A stretch of 64,000 nt of DNA, from the NCBI GenBank assembly GCA_038253885.1, contig JBBSGP010000014.1, forward strand, positions 10,968 through 74,967. The letters are read 5' to 3'. The notes beneath the pieces are model-generated. The model ran no database searches and had not been told where the DNA came from. It saw only the letters and a list, made by a program, of their open reading frames with translations. This document shows positions 18,537 to 28,175 of the stretch, in pieces. Positions within the stretch are counted from its first letter, which is position 1, and each line of letters opens with the position of its first letter. The stretch comes from JALZAQ01 sp038253885 (lineage in GTDB: Bacteria; Gemmatimonadota; Gemmatimonadetes; Gemmatimonadales; Gemmatimonadaceae). Position numbers and translations under genes: made by a program.

Positions 18537-21500
18537 ATGCGCCGCATGCCATCATCCCGCCGTTCGAGCCGGCAACTCGCGCTCTCGCTCGGCCTCGCCC
18601 TTCTCTGCGTTGCCGGTGCCGCGAGCGCCCAGCCGTCTGCTCCGGTGAGCTTCGATTCGACCCATTTCACCGGACTCCGTTGGCGGAGTATCGGGCCCAA
18701 TCGCGGAGGCCGATCCATCGCCGCCGCGGGCAGCCCGAGCCGGCCGTACGAGTACTATTTCGGCGCCGTCGGCGGCGGCCTCTGGAAGACCACCGATGGC
18801 GGCCTCACCTGGCAGCCGGTGACCGACGGAAAGATCCGGAGCTCCTCCGTGGGCGCGGTGGCGATCTCGGAGTCGAATCCCGATGTGATCTACATCGGCA
18901 TGGGTGAGACGGAGCTTCGCGGCAACATCATGCAGGGCGATGGCGTCTACAAGTCGACCGATGCCGGCAAGAGCTGGAAGCACATGGGGCTCGCCGAGAC
19001 CCAGGCGATCGCCCGCATCCGCGTGGATCGCACCAACCCCGACCTCGTGTACGTCGCGGCTCTCGGGCACCCGTACGGGCCGAACGCCGAGCGGGGAATC
19101 TTTCGCTCGAAGGACGGCGGGTCGACGTGGGAGAAGGTTCTGTTCCGCAACGATCGAACGGGGGCGGTGGATCTCAGCATCGATCCGCGGAATGGCCAGA
19201 CGCTCTTCGCCGCTCTCTGGGACGTCGGCCGCACACCCTGGTCGTTGACGAGCGGGGGACCGGGCTCGGGCCTCTTCCGGTCCACCGATGGCGGGGACCA
19301 CTGGAGCGAGATCACGCGCAACCCGGGCATGCCGGCGGGCACCATCGGAAAGATCGGCATCTCCGTCTCCGGCGCGGATGGCAATCGCGTGTACGCCATC
19401 GTCGAGGCGGACTCGGGCGGGGTGTTCCGGTCCGATGATGCCGGGGCAACCTGGAAGCGCACCAACGATGAGCGGAAGATCCGCCAGCGCGCCTTCTACT
19501 ACAGCCGGATCTACGCCGATCCCACGGCGAAGGATCGCGTCTACGCGCTCAACACCAGCATGTACCGGTCCGACGACGGCGGTGTGAAGTTCGACACCAT
19601 CATTCGCGAGCCGCATGGCGACAACCACGACTTGTGGATCGCACCGAATGACAACCGGCGTCTCATCAACAGCAATGACGGCGGCGGCAACGTCTCGGTG
19701 AACGCTGGGAAGACATGGACGACCCAGCGCTATCCCACGGCCCAGGCGTATCACGTCGCCACCACCCGTGATTTTCCCTACCACGTCTGCGGTGCCCAGC
19801 AGGACAACAGCACCTTCTGCGTTCCCAGCTCCGACTGGCAGAACTGGGGCGGGCTGATGGGTGGAGGACGCGGTGGGCCTGGCGACTGGTTCTACCATGT
19901 GGGCGGGGGCGAGAGTGGCTACATCGCTCCCGACCCGGTGAATCCCGACATCTTCTACGCCGGCAGCCAGGGGGCGCTGTTGACACGCTACGATCGCAGC
20001 ATCGGCCAGATCCGCGATGTCGAGGTGTATCCGCGCTTCTTTTCCGGCGAGCCGGCGAGCGCTCTCCCCGAGCGCTGGCAGTGGACTTTTCCGATCGTCT
20101 TCTCCCCGCTCGACCCTCACGTCCTGTACGCTTCATCACAGCACCTCTTCCGATCCGTCAACAGAGGCCAGAGCTGGACGCGGATCAGCCCCGATCTCAC
20201 GCGCGCCGACTCCAGCACGCTCGGGGAGAGCGGAGGGCCGATCACGCACGACATGAACGGGCCGGAGATCTACGGAACGATCTTCTCCATCGCGCCGTCG
20301 AAGAAGGAGGCGCTCACAATCTGGACGGGCTCCGACGACGGCCTCGTCCAGATCACGCGTGATGGGGGACGGAGCTGGACCAACGTGACCCCTCCTGACC
20401 TTCCAAAGTTCGCGCGCGTGAGTCTGATCGATGCGTCAGCGCATCGCGCCGGCACCGCCTACGTCGCCGCCAAGCGCTATCAGATGGATGACCGCGCTCC
20501 CTACATCTACGCGACCAGCGACTACGGCCGGAGCTGGCGGAAGATCGTGACAGGAATCCGCGCCGATGACCATGTCCATGTTGTGCGCGAGGACCCGCAG
20601 CGCGCCGGGCTGCTCTACGCCGGCACCGAGCACGGAGTGTACGTCTCGTTCGACGACGGCGGTCGCTGGCAGTCGCTCTCGCTCAATCTTCCCGATGTGC
20701 AGGTTCCCGATCTGGTGGTCGAGGAGAAAGACCTGGTCATCGCGACTCATGGGCGATCGATGTACGTGCTCGACGACATCGGCCCGATACGCCAACTGTC
20801 AGCCGAGAGCGCGCGCGAGGATCTGCACCTCTTCAATCCCCATGACGCCGTGCGCGGAGTCTACCCGGCGACGATTCAGTACTATCTCAGCCGGCCCGCC
20901 GATTCGGTGACGATCCAGATTCTGGACGGGAAGGGGACGGCCATTCGCACCTTTGTCGGGACGAAGAAGGATCGACCCGTGCCGAAGGACTCGATCAGCG
21001 CCGCAGCCAAGGCTGCTGCGACCGACACCAGCCATGTCCCGGTGGTAACCGGTGACAGCATTGGTCGCGCCCGCGCCCACCGCGACAGCCTGTCGCGAGA
21101 TAGCGCGGCCAAGGACACCGCCGATGAGTTTCGGCGGCCCATCCCCAAGGCTCCGACCACGGCCGGTCTGAACCGCTTCGAGTGGGACCTTGGCTATCCC
21201 GGATCGACAGTCTTTCCCAAGATGATCCTGTGGGGGGCCGACGCCGCCGACGGTCCGACCGCCCTTCCTGGACGCTACCAGGTGCGGGTCACCGCCGACG
21301 GTCGCAGCCAGAGCCGGAGCTTCGCGATCCGGATGGATCCCCGCCTCAAGGGCATCACCCTGGCGGATCTCCAGGCTCAGTTTGCCCTCGCCCTACGGAT
21401 TCGCGACCGGACGAGCGAGGCGAACCAGGCCGTGATTCGCATCCGCGAAATCGAAGGTCAGATCGCGAAGCGTGTTGCCGGTACGACCGACGCCGCCGTG

Positions 21501-21845
21501 CTGGGCGCGGCCGTCGCCGCTCGACGCCAGCTCGGCGAGCGCGAGGAGGCGCTCTATCAGATTCACAACCGGAGCGGACAGGACCCCCTCAACTTTCCCA
21601 TCCGCCTCAACAACCGGCTGGCATCGCTGCGGAGCAAGCTCGAGTTCGGGGATGGACGGCCGACCGCCGGAAGCTACGTCGTCTTCCGGGAGCTCTCGGC
21701 CGAGCTGGACCGGGAGCTCGCTGCCCTGGACGGGGTGATTCGCGATGGTGTAGCCGCCCTGAACCGGGCGCTCGTCGCTGCAAGGCTGGATCCGATTCCC
21801 CTGCCAGCCCCGTCAGGACGGAGTCGCGGAGCGACCACTAGGTGA
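18537..21845 (+). CDS. Secreted sortilin/VPS10-like beta-propeller (Asp-box) protein
   Basis: 1102 residues from ATG 18537 (GAGGTGA upstream). The signal peptide ends GAASAQPS. The body holds many Asp-box/BNR motifs of the form S-x-D-x-G-x-x-W (for example STDAGKSW, SKDGGSTW, STDGGDHW, SDDAGATW), giving one or two beta-propellers as in sortilin-type glycoside-hydrolase-like proteins. A C-terminal region of about 300 residues is beta-sandwich then helical. These proteins are abundant in Gemmatimonadota and Acidobacteriota, often annotated as glycosyl hydrolases without proof. A paralogue lies at 32801-35380. Confidence 0.85.
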   Translation: MRRMPSSRRSSRQLALSLGLALLCVAGAASAQPSAPVSFDSTHFTGLRWRSIGPNRGGRSIAAAGSPSRPYEYYFGAVGGGLWKTTDGGLTWQPVTDGKIRSSSVGAVAISESNPDVIYIGMGETELRGNIMQGDGVYKSTDAGKSWKHMGLAETQAIARIRVDRTNPDLVYVAALGHPYGPNAERGIFRSKDGGSTWEKVLFRNDRTGAVDLSIDPRNGQTLFAALWDVGRTPWSLTSGGPGSGLFRSTDGGDHWSEITRNPGMPAGTIGKIGISVSGADGNRVYAIVEADSGGVFRSDDAGATWKRTNDERKIRQRAFYYSRIYADPTAKDRVYALNTSMYRSDDGGVKFDTIIREPHGDNHDLWIAPNDNRRLINSNDGGGNVSVNAGKTWTTQRYPTAQAYHVATTRDFPYHVCGAQQDNSTFCVPSSDWQNWGGLMGGGRGGPGDWFYHVGGGESGYIAPDPVNPDIFYAGSQGALLTRYDRSIGQIRDVEVYPRFFSGEPASALPERWQWTFPIVFSPLDPHVLYASSQHLFRSVNRGQSWTRISPDLTRADSSTLGESGGPITHDMNGPEIYGTIFSIAPSKKEALTIWTGSDDGLVQITRDGGRSWTNVTPPDLPKFARVSLIDASAHRAGTAYVAAKRYQMDDRAPYIYATSDYGRSWRKIVTGIRADDHVHVVREDPQRAGLLYAGTEHGVYVSFDDGGRWQSLSLNLPDVQVPDLVVEEKDLVIATHGRSMYVLDDIGPIRQLSAESAREDLHLFNPHDAVRGVYPATIQYYLSRPADSVTIQILDGKGTAIRTFVGTKKDRPVPKDSISAAAKAAATDTSHVPVVTGDSIGRARAHRDSLSRDSAAKDTADEFRRPIPKAPTTAGLNRFEWDLGYPGSTVFPKMILWGADAADGPTALPGRYQVRVTADGRSQSRSFAIRMDPRLKGITLADLQAQFALALRIRDRTSEANQAVIRIREIEGQIAKRVAGTTDAAVLGAAVAARRQLGEREEALYQIHNRSGQDPLNFPIRLNNRLASLRSKLEFGDGRPTAGSYVVFRELSAELDRELAALDGVIRDGVAALNRALVAARLDPIPLPAPSGRSRGATTR

Positions 21846-21899
21846 GCGCGGAAATTCATGCCAGACTTCTGTTTACGACAACGAACGGGAGGCCGGAAA

Positions 21900-21930
21900 T
21901 TGACCGCCGTGGCAAGCGGTGTGCTATAGA
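21900..21930 (+). promoter_or_regulatory. Promoter candidate for the degenerate GGDEF gene
   Basis: TTGACC at 21900-21905 and TATAGA at 21925-21930, spaced 19 bp, 32 nt upstream of ATG 21962. It indicates that the frame open from 21842 is not translated before 21962. Confidence 0.45.
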
Positions 21931-21961
21931 AAGGGGATCGCCTACGCGGCCGGGAGGGCAT

Positions 21962-22498
21962 ATGTCGGGAGGCTACGCGATCGAAAACAACTTACTGAAA
22001 CGCATTCTGACGGATCCCCTGACGGGGCTTCCAAGCGTGATGTATTTCCGCCTCATTCGGGAGTGGGAAGAGCGCCGGGCGCGCCGGCGTGACTACACGG
22101 TAAGCGTCTTGACGGTGGAGGTGCACGGCGGGAAAGAAAGCGTGCGTCGCTCGCTGGGGCTGCGGCTCTGTCGCGACTTTCGCACGTCCGATCTTATCGC
22201 GTCGGATGGCAACGAGCACTACCGCGTGCTGCTCACCTCACCGGACGCCGAGCAGGCCGAGATCATCCGGCAGAAGGTGTCGCGGATCGCCGACGGGCTC
22301 AACGAGGGCGTCCCGCCCCATGAGCAGGTCGATCTGGAGGTGAAGGTGGAGGGCCAGCGAGAGGGACAGCCGCGCGAGCCCTGCGCCCCGTGCGACGTTG
22401 ACGCGCTCGAGACGCCAGCGACCGAGCACAAGGCCTTTCGGGACAGCTCGCATCGGGGCGAAACAGGCGCGCAGCAGGAGGGTACCACCTCCGCATGA
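21962..22498 (+). CDS. Degenerate GGDEF-domain protein
   Basis: 178 residues from ATG 21962, with GGGAGGG just upstream. It opens like a diguanylate cyclase domain (DPLTGLPSVMYFRLIREWEERRARR), and the region where R-x-GGDEF should fall reads SDGNEHYRVLLTSPDA. The domain is therefore shortened and the catalytic signature is lost. It cannot be an active cyclase; a nucleotide-binding or protein-binding role is possible. The C-terminal 45 residues are low complexity and polar. The following gene starts within its stop (ATGA). Confidence 0.68.
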   Translation: MSGGYAIENNLLKRILTDPLTGLPSVMYFRLIREWEERRARRRDYTVSVLTVEVHGGKESVRRSLGLRLCRDFRTSDLIASDGNEHYRVLLTSPDAEQAEIIRQKVSRIADGLNEGVPPHEQVDLEVKVEGQREGQPREPCAPCDVDALETPATEHKAFRDSSHRGETGAQQEGTTSA

Positions 22499-23415
22499 AA
22501 TCCATGCGGGCTCGCCTCTTCCTCCTGCCGCTGGCTCTCGCGGCAGGGGGAACGGGGTGCAGCTATTTCTCGAACGGTGCCTACCCTCCGGTTCAGCACG
22601 CTCTCGGCGACAGCGTTGTTGTTTTCGGAGCCGATTCCCTCCACGCCATCCGCAACGATCGCTTCGAGGTGTATGGCCCGACGGCGGCATCGGTGGCCGC
22701 GGTACGCGACGACCTCGATCATTCGACGCGCGAATTCCGGCGCTACTTCGGCATCTACGCTCCGCTGTTCGCGGTCGTGCTCTTCGACACGCCGGAGAAG
22801 TCACAGAGCTTCGATCCAACAGCGCTGCGCAATCGCGGGCTGCGCGTGGTGCGCATCGCCCGACCGGCGAGGTCCGAGGGGAGGTCGCTGCGCGACGACA
22901 ACGCCGAGCGGTGGCCGGTCAGCCGGCGTGCCGCAGTGGTGATGCTCGGTGGATGGGCATCGCGGAAGCGTGCCGCCGATTCCTCCGACGCGGAAAGCCG
23001 GCTCCCCGTGTGGTACCGCCAGGCCGTGACTGGGCTCACCGCGGCGCCGCAGGGATACGAGGGACGGGGCGGCTTTCTGTCGCGGGTCGGAAGCTCGGAA
23101 ACGATTCCGCTGGTCGAGATCTTCGCGTCGAAGTCGGCGCTCGCCGACTCGGTGAATCAGACGGAGATGGATGGACCGGACCCGTCGCAACCGCGGGAGC
23201 GCTCACGCTCCCTGCTCTTTTCGTCGGAGGCGCGGTCGGTCGCCCAGTACCTTGCCGAGAAGGAGGGGCCGGAGTTCATCGGCGCGATCGGCGAAAAGCT
23301 TCTGGCGGGCCAGAGCATGGAGACGATTCTGCAGCAGTCGCGCGTCGTTCCGAAGGACATTCCAGCGCTCGAAGCGGTGTGGCGGGCATGGATGCGGACC
23401 GAGGACCGGCGATAG
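22495..23415 (+). CDS. Putative lipoprotein of unknown function
   Basis: 306 residues. A signal sequence ends LALAAGGTGC, with the Cys placed as a lipobox-like acylation site (the -3 residue is atypical). The mature part includes EVYGPTAASVAAVRDDLDHSTREFRRYFG and a C-terminal segment (ARSVAQYLAEKEGPEFIGAIGEKLLAG) resembling the substrate-side helices of gluzincin-like 'DUF' peptidases, but no HExxH motif is present. Translationally coupled to the GGDEF-like gene by a 4-bp overlap. I do not recognise the family. Confidence 0.6.
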   Translation: MKSMRARLFLLPLALAAGGTGCSYFSNGAYPPVQHALGDSVVVFGADSLHAIRNDRFEVYGPTAASVAAVRDDLDHSTREFRRYFGIYAPLFAVVLFDTPEKSQSFDPTALRNRGLRVVRIARPARSEGRSLRDDNAERWPVSRRAAVVMLGGWASRKRAADSSDAESRLPVWYRQAVTGLTAAPQGYEGRGGFLSRVGSSETIPLVEIFASKSALADSVNQTEMDGPDPSQPRERSRSLLFSSEARSVAQYLAEKEGPEFIGAIGEKLLAGQSMETILQQSRVVPKDIPALEAVWRAWMRTEDRR

Positions 23416-23420
23416 AAGGC

Positions 23421-23792
23421 ATGGTCGAGAGCGCACCTGGTGAAAGGGGGTCGGCCGCTGAGAATCTTCCCCGATTTCTCATGCGCCGCGCGCGGCAGGC
23501 GTCCGATGGGCGTCTCGTGCTCGACGTCGTCATCGGACTTGCCCTGCTTCTAGCGACCCTCCTGTGGGAGCCGGCCTGGTGGCTCCCTCTTGTCAGCGGG
23601 GCACTGTGCTTTGTATTCTTCGGGCTCTGGGGAATCACCGACCGCGTGCTTCGCGAGCGCGGTACCGCGAGCGGTACGGTGCCCCATGCCCTTCGCCTGG
23701 CGCGCGGTGTCGTGACCGCGCTGGGTGCACTCGCCACGATCGCCTTCCTTCTCAGTCTCGCGGGACTGATGCTCGGCACCTGGATCAGCTAA
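23421..23792 (+). CDS. Small membrane protein, three predicted helices
   Basis: About 123 residues from ATG 23421, 6 bp after the preceding stop. Hydrophobic stretches are LVLDVVIGLALLLATLLW, WWLPLVSGALCFVFFGLWG and a longer C-terminal one (VVTALGALATIAFLLSLAG). A basic loop lies between helices two and three. No recognised family. It probably forms an operon with the two genes upstream. Confidence 0.55.
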   Translation: MVESAPGERGSAAENLPRFLMRRARQASDGRLVLDVVIGLALLLATLLWEPAWWLPLVSGALCFVFFGLWGITDRVLRERGTASGTVPHALRLARGVVTALGALATIAFLLSLAGLMLGTWIS

Positions 23793-23902
23793 CCGCGGTC
23801 GAGCCGCGCGCGCCAGAGACACCGCCCTACCCCACACGTTCGCGACCACGCTGCCCGTGGCCACAGAACTCCCACCGTATCAACACGGACGGAGGCAGCA
23901 CG

Positions 23903-25633
23903 ATGAAGAAGCTCGTTCTCCTGACGCTCGCGGCGTCGGCCCTTGTGGCTTGCCAGGACTCGGCGACCGCACCGCAATCTCGTGTCGAGCTGTCCGCCGC
24001 CCAGGCAACCGTCGCCTCGCGCTCGGAGGTCGTGCCGGATCGCTACATCGTGGTGTACCACCCTGGCGTAGCAGACGCGCAGGCGCTCACGCGACAGATC
24101 GTGAGCCAGTATCAGGGAGTGCTCTTCCACAGTTACGGGACCGCGATCAAGGGCTTCGCAGCACACCTCAGCGCATCGGCCGTCGCGACCCTGCGCTCCC
24201 ATCCTGACATCGCGTTCATCGAGCCCGACCAGATCGTGCACCTGTCCGGCACGCAGTCCGGCGCGACCTGGGGAATCGACCGCATCGACCAGCCGGATCT
24301 TCCTCTGAACGGCATCTACAATTACGGCCCAACCGGGTCCGGGGTGAGCGCGTACATCATCGATACGGGAATCCGAACGACGCACGTCGAGTTCGGCGGT
24401 CGGGCGTCGGGGGTGTACACGGCCATCAACGATGGCAATGGCACCAACGACTGCAACGGGCATGGGACGCACGTCGCCGGCACGGTGGGCGGCAACACCT
24501 ATGGCGTGGCCAAGCAGGTGAAGCTCTATGCGGCGAGGGTTCTGGATTGCTCGGGGAGCGGACTGGTCTCCGGGATCGTTGCCGCTGTGGACTGGATCAC
24601 GGCGAACCGTCAGGGTCCATCGGTGGCCAACATGAGCCTCGGGGGCGTCGCCTCCAGCTCGCTCGATCAGACAGTCGAGAACGCGAGCGCTTCGGGCATC
24701 ACGTTCGCGGTGGCGGCCGGCAACAGCACTTTCGGGTCTGATGCGTGCGGCGTTTCACCGGCGCGCACGCCGAGCGCGCTCACGGTGGCCGCCAGCACGA
24801 GCAGCGACGCTCGCGCGTCCTACTCGAACTGGGGAAGCTGCGTGGACCTGTTCGCGCCCGGCTCCTCCATCACGTCGGCCTGGAACGGCAGCGACACGCA
24901 GACCAACACCATCAGCGGGACGTCGATGGCTACCCCGCACGTGACGGGCGCCGCCGCGCTCTATCTGCAGGGCAATCCGGCGGCGTCGGCCGCTCAGGTC
25001 GCTCAGGCTCTCAAAGCCAACGCGACCCCCAACAGGATCACCGACCCGGTTGGCTCGCCGAATCTGCTTCTCTATACCGGATTCCTGATCAACGCGCCGC
25101 CGCCGGATCAGCCCCCGGTGGCGAGGTTCACCGGAAGCTGCAGTGGCCTCACGTGCACCTTCGACGGACGGAGCTCCACCGACGACGGTGGTATCACGGC
25201 GTACGACTGGAGCCTCGGCAAGTACCCCAATGGGACGGCCTCCGGCCCGGTGGTGACCGTCACTTACCCGCATGGGGGTCAGCGCACGGTCACGCTCACC
25301 GTCACCGACGGCGCGGGGCAGATGAACAGCATGACGCAGGTCTTCACGGTGCAGGATCAACCGCCGCCGCCGCCTCCAGTGGACCAGCCGCCGACGGCAA
25401 GCTTCAGCGTGAGCTGCGGCGGCACGACGTGCACTCTCGATGCATCGTCCTCTACCGATGACAATGGCATCGCATCCTACTCGTGGGACGTCGGAAAATA
25501 TCCCGACGGCACCGCGACCGGTCGCGTCGTGACGGTGGTGTATCCCCACAGTGGCTCCCGGACGGTCACGCTGACCGTGACCGACACGGCGGGCCAGACG
25601 GCATCCTCGACCCAGACATTCATCCTGCCGTGA
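23903..25633 (+). CDS. Subtilase (S8, proteinase K/aqualysin-like) lipoprotein with two PKD domains
   Basis: 576 residues from ATG 23903 (GGAGG 7 nt upstream). A lipoprotein signal ends SALVAC. An I9 propeptide (PDRYIVVYHPGVADAQ) precedes the S8 domain with the triad Asp (YIIDTGIRTTH), His (NGHGTHVAGT) and Ser (SGTSMATPHVTGA). After the catalytic domain a proline-rich linker joins two PKD domains, each beginning P-x-A-x-F and separated by a second proline-rich stretch. The enzyme should be a surface or secreted endopeptidase. A terminator hairpin follows. Confidence 0.92.
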   Translation: MKKLVLLTLAASALVACQDSATAPQSRVELSAAQATVASRSEVVPDRYIVVYHPGVADAQALTRQIVSQYQGVLFHSYGTAIKGFAAHLSASAVATLRSHPDIAFIEPDQIVHLSGTQSGATWGIDRIDQPDLPLNGIYNYGPTGSGVSAYIIDTGIRTTHVEFGGRASGVYTAINDGNGTNDCNGHGTHVAGTVGGNTYGVAKQVKLYAARVLDCSGSGLVSGIVAAVDWITANRQGPSVANMSLGGVASSSLDQTVENASASGITFAVAAGNSTFGSDACGVSPARTPSALTVAASTSSDARASYSNWGSCVDLFAPGSSITSAWNGSDTQTNTISGTSMATPHVTGAAALYLQGNPAASAAQVAQALKANATPNRITDPVGSPNLLLYTGFLINAPPPDQPPVARFTGSCSGLTCTFDGRSSTDDGGITAYDWSLGKYPNGTASGPVVTVTYPHGGQRTVTLTVTDGAGQMNSMTQVFTVQDQPPPPPPVDQPPTASFSVSCGGTTCTLDASSSTDDNGIASYSWDVGKYPDGTATGRVVTVVYPHSGSRTVTLTVTDTAGQTASSTQTFILP

Positions 25634-25642
25634 TGGCGCGAT

Positions 25643-25672
25643 GGCGCCGCGCGCCATATGTCGCGCGGCGCC
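25643..25672 (+). terminator. Perfect 11-bp stem hairpin after the subtilase gene
   Basis: GGCGCCGCGCG, loop CCATATGT, CGCGCGGCGCC, starting 10 bp after the subtilase stop codon. No T-run follows, so it may act with Rho or as a transcript 3' end stabiliser. Confidence 0.6.
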
Positions 25673-25759
25673 CGCTGTATTGCGGGAGTGGCGTCGCTCG
25701 GCGAGAATTCCGGTCCGGCCACGGATCTCACCAGCGGCCCACCCATTCCGAGGCGCAGC

Positions 25760-26194
25760 ATGTCGCACGAAATTCCCGACTATCACGACGCGGATCTGGT
25801 CCTCAAGCTCTATGACCTGCGGCGGGAAGAGCTCTTGCGACGCTCGCGCGAAGCGGTCAACCAGAAATTCTGGCCGAAAGGCCCTGACGAGCTCCTCGCG
25901 ATCATGCGGCCGGATCACGAGCTCAACACGGCTTTCCGTCAGGTGGCCGCCTATTGGGAGATGGTCTACGGTATGGCGCGGCACGGAATCGTGAACGCCG
26001 AGTTCCTGATGGAGAACAACGGCGAAGGGCTGTTCGTCTTTGCCAAGGTTCAGCCCTGGATCACCGAGCTGCGGGAGGCGAGCGGCCCGCGGGCGTTCGC
26101 CAACGCCGAGTGGATTGCGACCCGCACCGAGATGGGACGGCAGATCTTCGCCCGGACCCGCGCCCGGATAGCCAAGACGCTGGAAAGCAAGTGA
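25760..26194 (+). CDS. Conserved hypothetical helical protein
   Basis: 144 residues from ATG 25760 (GAGG six bases upstream). Sequence is mostly amphipathic helix with conserved-looking tryptophans and aromatics (FRQVAAYWEMVYGMARHGIVN; KVQPWITELREASGPRAFANAEWIA). No signal peptide, no metal motif. It resembles DUF4760-type helical proteins only in general character. It ends 9 bp before the ABC exporter gene and may be co-expressed. Confidence 0.6.
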   Translation: MSHEIPDYHDADLVLKLYDLRREELLRRSREAVNQKFWPKGPDELLAIMRPDHELNTAFRQVAAYWEMVYGMARHGIVNAEFLMENNGEGLFVFAKVQPWITELREASGPRAFANAEWIATRTEMGRQIFARTRARIAKTLESK

Positions 26195-26203
26195 CGAATC
26201 GCC

Positions 26204-28063
26204 ATGGCTGAGGGCTCGAAGGAAACAAAGAAAAAAAAGGTCGGGCTCTCCACCGCGTGGCGTGAGTCGAGGCTCCTGATCGCGAGCCACAAGCGGTCGC
26301 TGGCGATCGGGATGTCGCTGATGCTGGTGAGCAGACTGGCCGGCCTCGTCATGCCCGCGAGCACCAAACTGTTCGTGGATTCGGTGATCGGAAAACATCG
26401 CGCCGATCTCCTCGTCCCGATCGCGATCGCCATCGGCATCGCAACCCTTCTGCAGGCCGCGACATCCTTCGGGTTGAGCCAGGTGGTGAGCATCACCGCG
26501 CAGATGGCGATCACCGACATGCGCAAGCGCGTGCAGGCGCACGTCACCCGTCTCCCGGTCAGCTACTTCGACTCGACCCAGACCGGGGTCCTGATCTCCC
26601 GGATCATGACCGACGCCGAGGGAATCCGGAATCTGGTGGGCACGGGCCTGGTTCAGCTCGTCGGGGGTCTCGTCACCGCGACGCTCGCGCTGTTCGTGCT
26701 CTTCTATCTGAACTGGAAGCTGACGTCGGTGACGCTGCTCCTCCTGCTCAGCTTCGGAAGCGTGATGACGATCGCCTTCCGGCGCCTGCGGCCCGTCTTC
26801 CGCGAGCGAAGCGTGATCAACGCCGAGGTGACGGGACGTCTCGCCGAATCGATGGGCGGCATCCGCATCGTGAAGACGTACACGGCCGAGCGGCGCGAGA
26901 ATCTGGTGTTCGCCCGGGGAGCGCACCGCCTGTTCCGCAACGTGGCGCGCACGATCACCGGCATCTCGACCGTGGGCGCCTTCTCGACTCTCATCATCGG
27001 CATGGTGGGGATCGTCATGATCCTCGGTGCCGGCCGCGCCGTCCTGGCCGGGCAGATGACGCTTGGCGACGTGATAACCTACGTCGTGTTCGTGGGAATG
27101 CTGGCGATGCCGCTGATCGAGATCGCGTCGATCGGCACCCAGGTGAGTGAAGCGTTCGCCGGACTCGACCGGATTCGAGAGATCCTCTCGATGTCCACCG
27201 AGGACCAGCAGGACGCGGCACGCAGCGCGCTGCGGGACATCGACGGAGACGTTCGCTTCGAGGATGTGAGCTTCGAGTACACGGTTGGCGTACCGGTGTT
27301 GAAGCACATCGACCTGCACGCTCCAGCCGGCACCACCACGGCGCTCGTCGGATCGAGTGGCTCGGGTAAGAGCACGCTCATCAGCCTGGTGATGGCGTTC
27401 AACCGCCCCCAGGAAGGGCGGGTGCTCGTGGATGGCCACGACCTCGCGGGCGTGCGCCTCCGCGACTTTCGCTCGCATCTGGGTGTGGTGCTGCAGGACA
27501 ACTTCCTGTTCGACGGGAGCATTGCCGACAACATCCGGTTCTCCAAGCCGGGGGCGACGCTGGAGGAAGTGCGCGATGCGGCGCACGTCGCGCACTGCGA
27601 GGAGTTCATCTCTGGGTTCAAGGACGGCTTCGAGACGATCGTCGGCGAGCGCGGCGTGAAGCTGTCCGGGGGTCAGCGCCAGCGCGTCGCCATCGCCCGG
27701 GCGATCCTGGCAGACCCGCGGATCCTCATCCTCGACGAGGCCACGTCGAGCCTCGACAGCGAGAGCGAGGGGCTGATTCGCGACGGGCTCCGATCGCTGC
27801 GCCGCGGACGCACAACCTTTGTGATCGCTCACCGCCTCTCCACCATCGCGAGCGCCGACCAGATCCTGGTGCTCGAGCACGGCGAGATCGTCGAGCGCGG
27901 GCGGCAGGAGCAGCTACTGGCGCTCGGCGGACGCTATCGCGAGCTGTACGACAAGCAGTACGGGCTGGAGCATGACAAATTCATCAATCCGGGCGAGGAT
28001 TTCACCCCGGAGCTACCAAGAGTCGCGGCTGCGGTGCCGTTGGGGGCCGCAAAGACACTGTAG
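26204..28063 (+). CDS. ABC exporter, fused permease and ATPase (MsbA-like)
   Basis: 619 residues. An N-terminal six-helix exporter domain (residues 25-330) is followed by the nucleotide-binding domain: Walker A GSSGSGKST, Q-loop GVVLQDNFLF, signature LSGGQRQRVAIARA, Walker B ILILDEATSSLDS, switch His in VIAHRLSTI. All catalytic residues are present, so it should be an active homodimeric exporter for lipids, drugs or peptides. A lysine-rich N-terminus (ETKKKKV) precedes the first helix. Confidence 0.92.
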   Translation: MAEGSKETKKKKVGLSTAWRESRLLIASHKRSLAIGMSLMLVSRLAGLVMPASTKLFVDSVIGKHRADLLVPIAIAIGIATLLQAATSFGLSQVVSITAQMAITDMRKRVQAHVTRLPVSYFDSTQTGVLISRIMTDAEGIRNLVGTGLVQLVGGLVTATLALFVLFYLNWKLTSVTLLLLLSFGSVMTIAFRRLRPVFRERSVINAEVTGRLAESMGGIRIVKTYTAERRENLVFARGAHRLFRNVARTITGISTVGAFSTLIIGMVGIVMILGAGRAVLAGQMTLGDVITYVVFVGMLAMPLIEIASIGTQVSEAFAGLDRIREILSMSTEDQQDAARSALRDIDGDVRFEDVSFEYTVGVPVLKHIDLHAPAGTTTALVGSSGSGKSTLISLVMAFNRPQEGRVLVDGHDLAGVRLRDFRSHLGVVLQDNFLFDGSIADNIRFSKPGATLEEVRDAAHVAHCEEFISGFKDGFETIVGERGVKLSGGQRQRVAIARAILADPRILILDEATSSLDSESEGLIRDGLRSLRRGRTTFVIAHRLSTIASADQILVLEHGEIVERGRQEQLLALGGRYRELYDKQYGLEHDKFINPGEDFTPELPRVAAAVPLGAAKTL

Positions 28064-28081
28064 ACGGGGGCCCCGGCACAT

Positions 28082-28118
28082 TAGTTGACATAGGCAAGTA
28101 GATAGTTGACATTGGCAA
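28082..28118. promoter_or_regulatory. Tandem 16-bp repeats, putative MarR operators
   Basis: TAGTTGACATAGGCAA (28082-28097) and TAGTTGACATTGGCAA (28103-28118) are direct repeats 21 bp apart, two helical turns. The second also forms the dyad ACATTG-G-CAATGT. Each contains a TTGACA -35-like box. They lie 58 bp before the MarR-GNAT gene. Confidence 0.6.
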
Positions 28119-28175
28119 TGTTGCTCTCCGCTGCCCCGGAGGCCGCCCACGACTGCCAGTGTCTCCCGTGATTCC

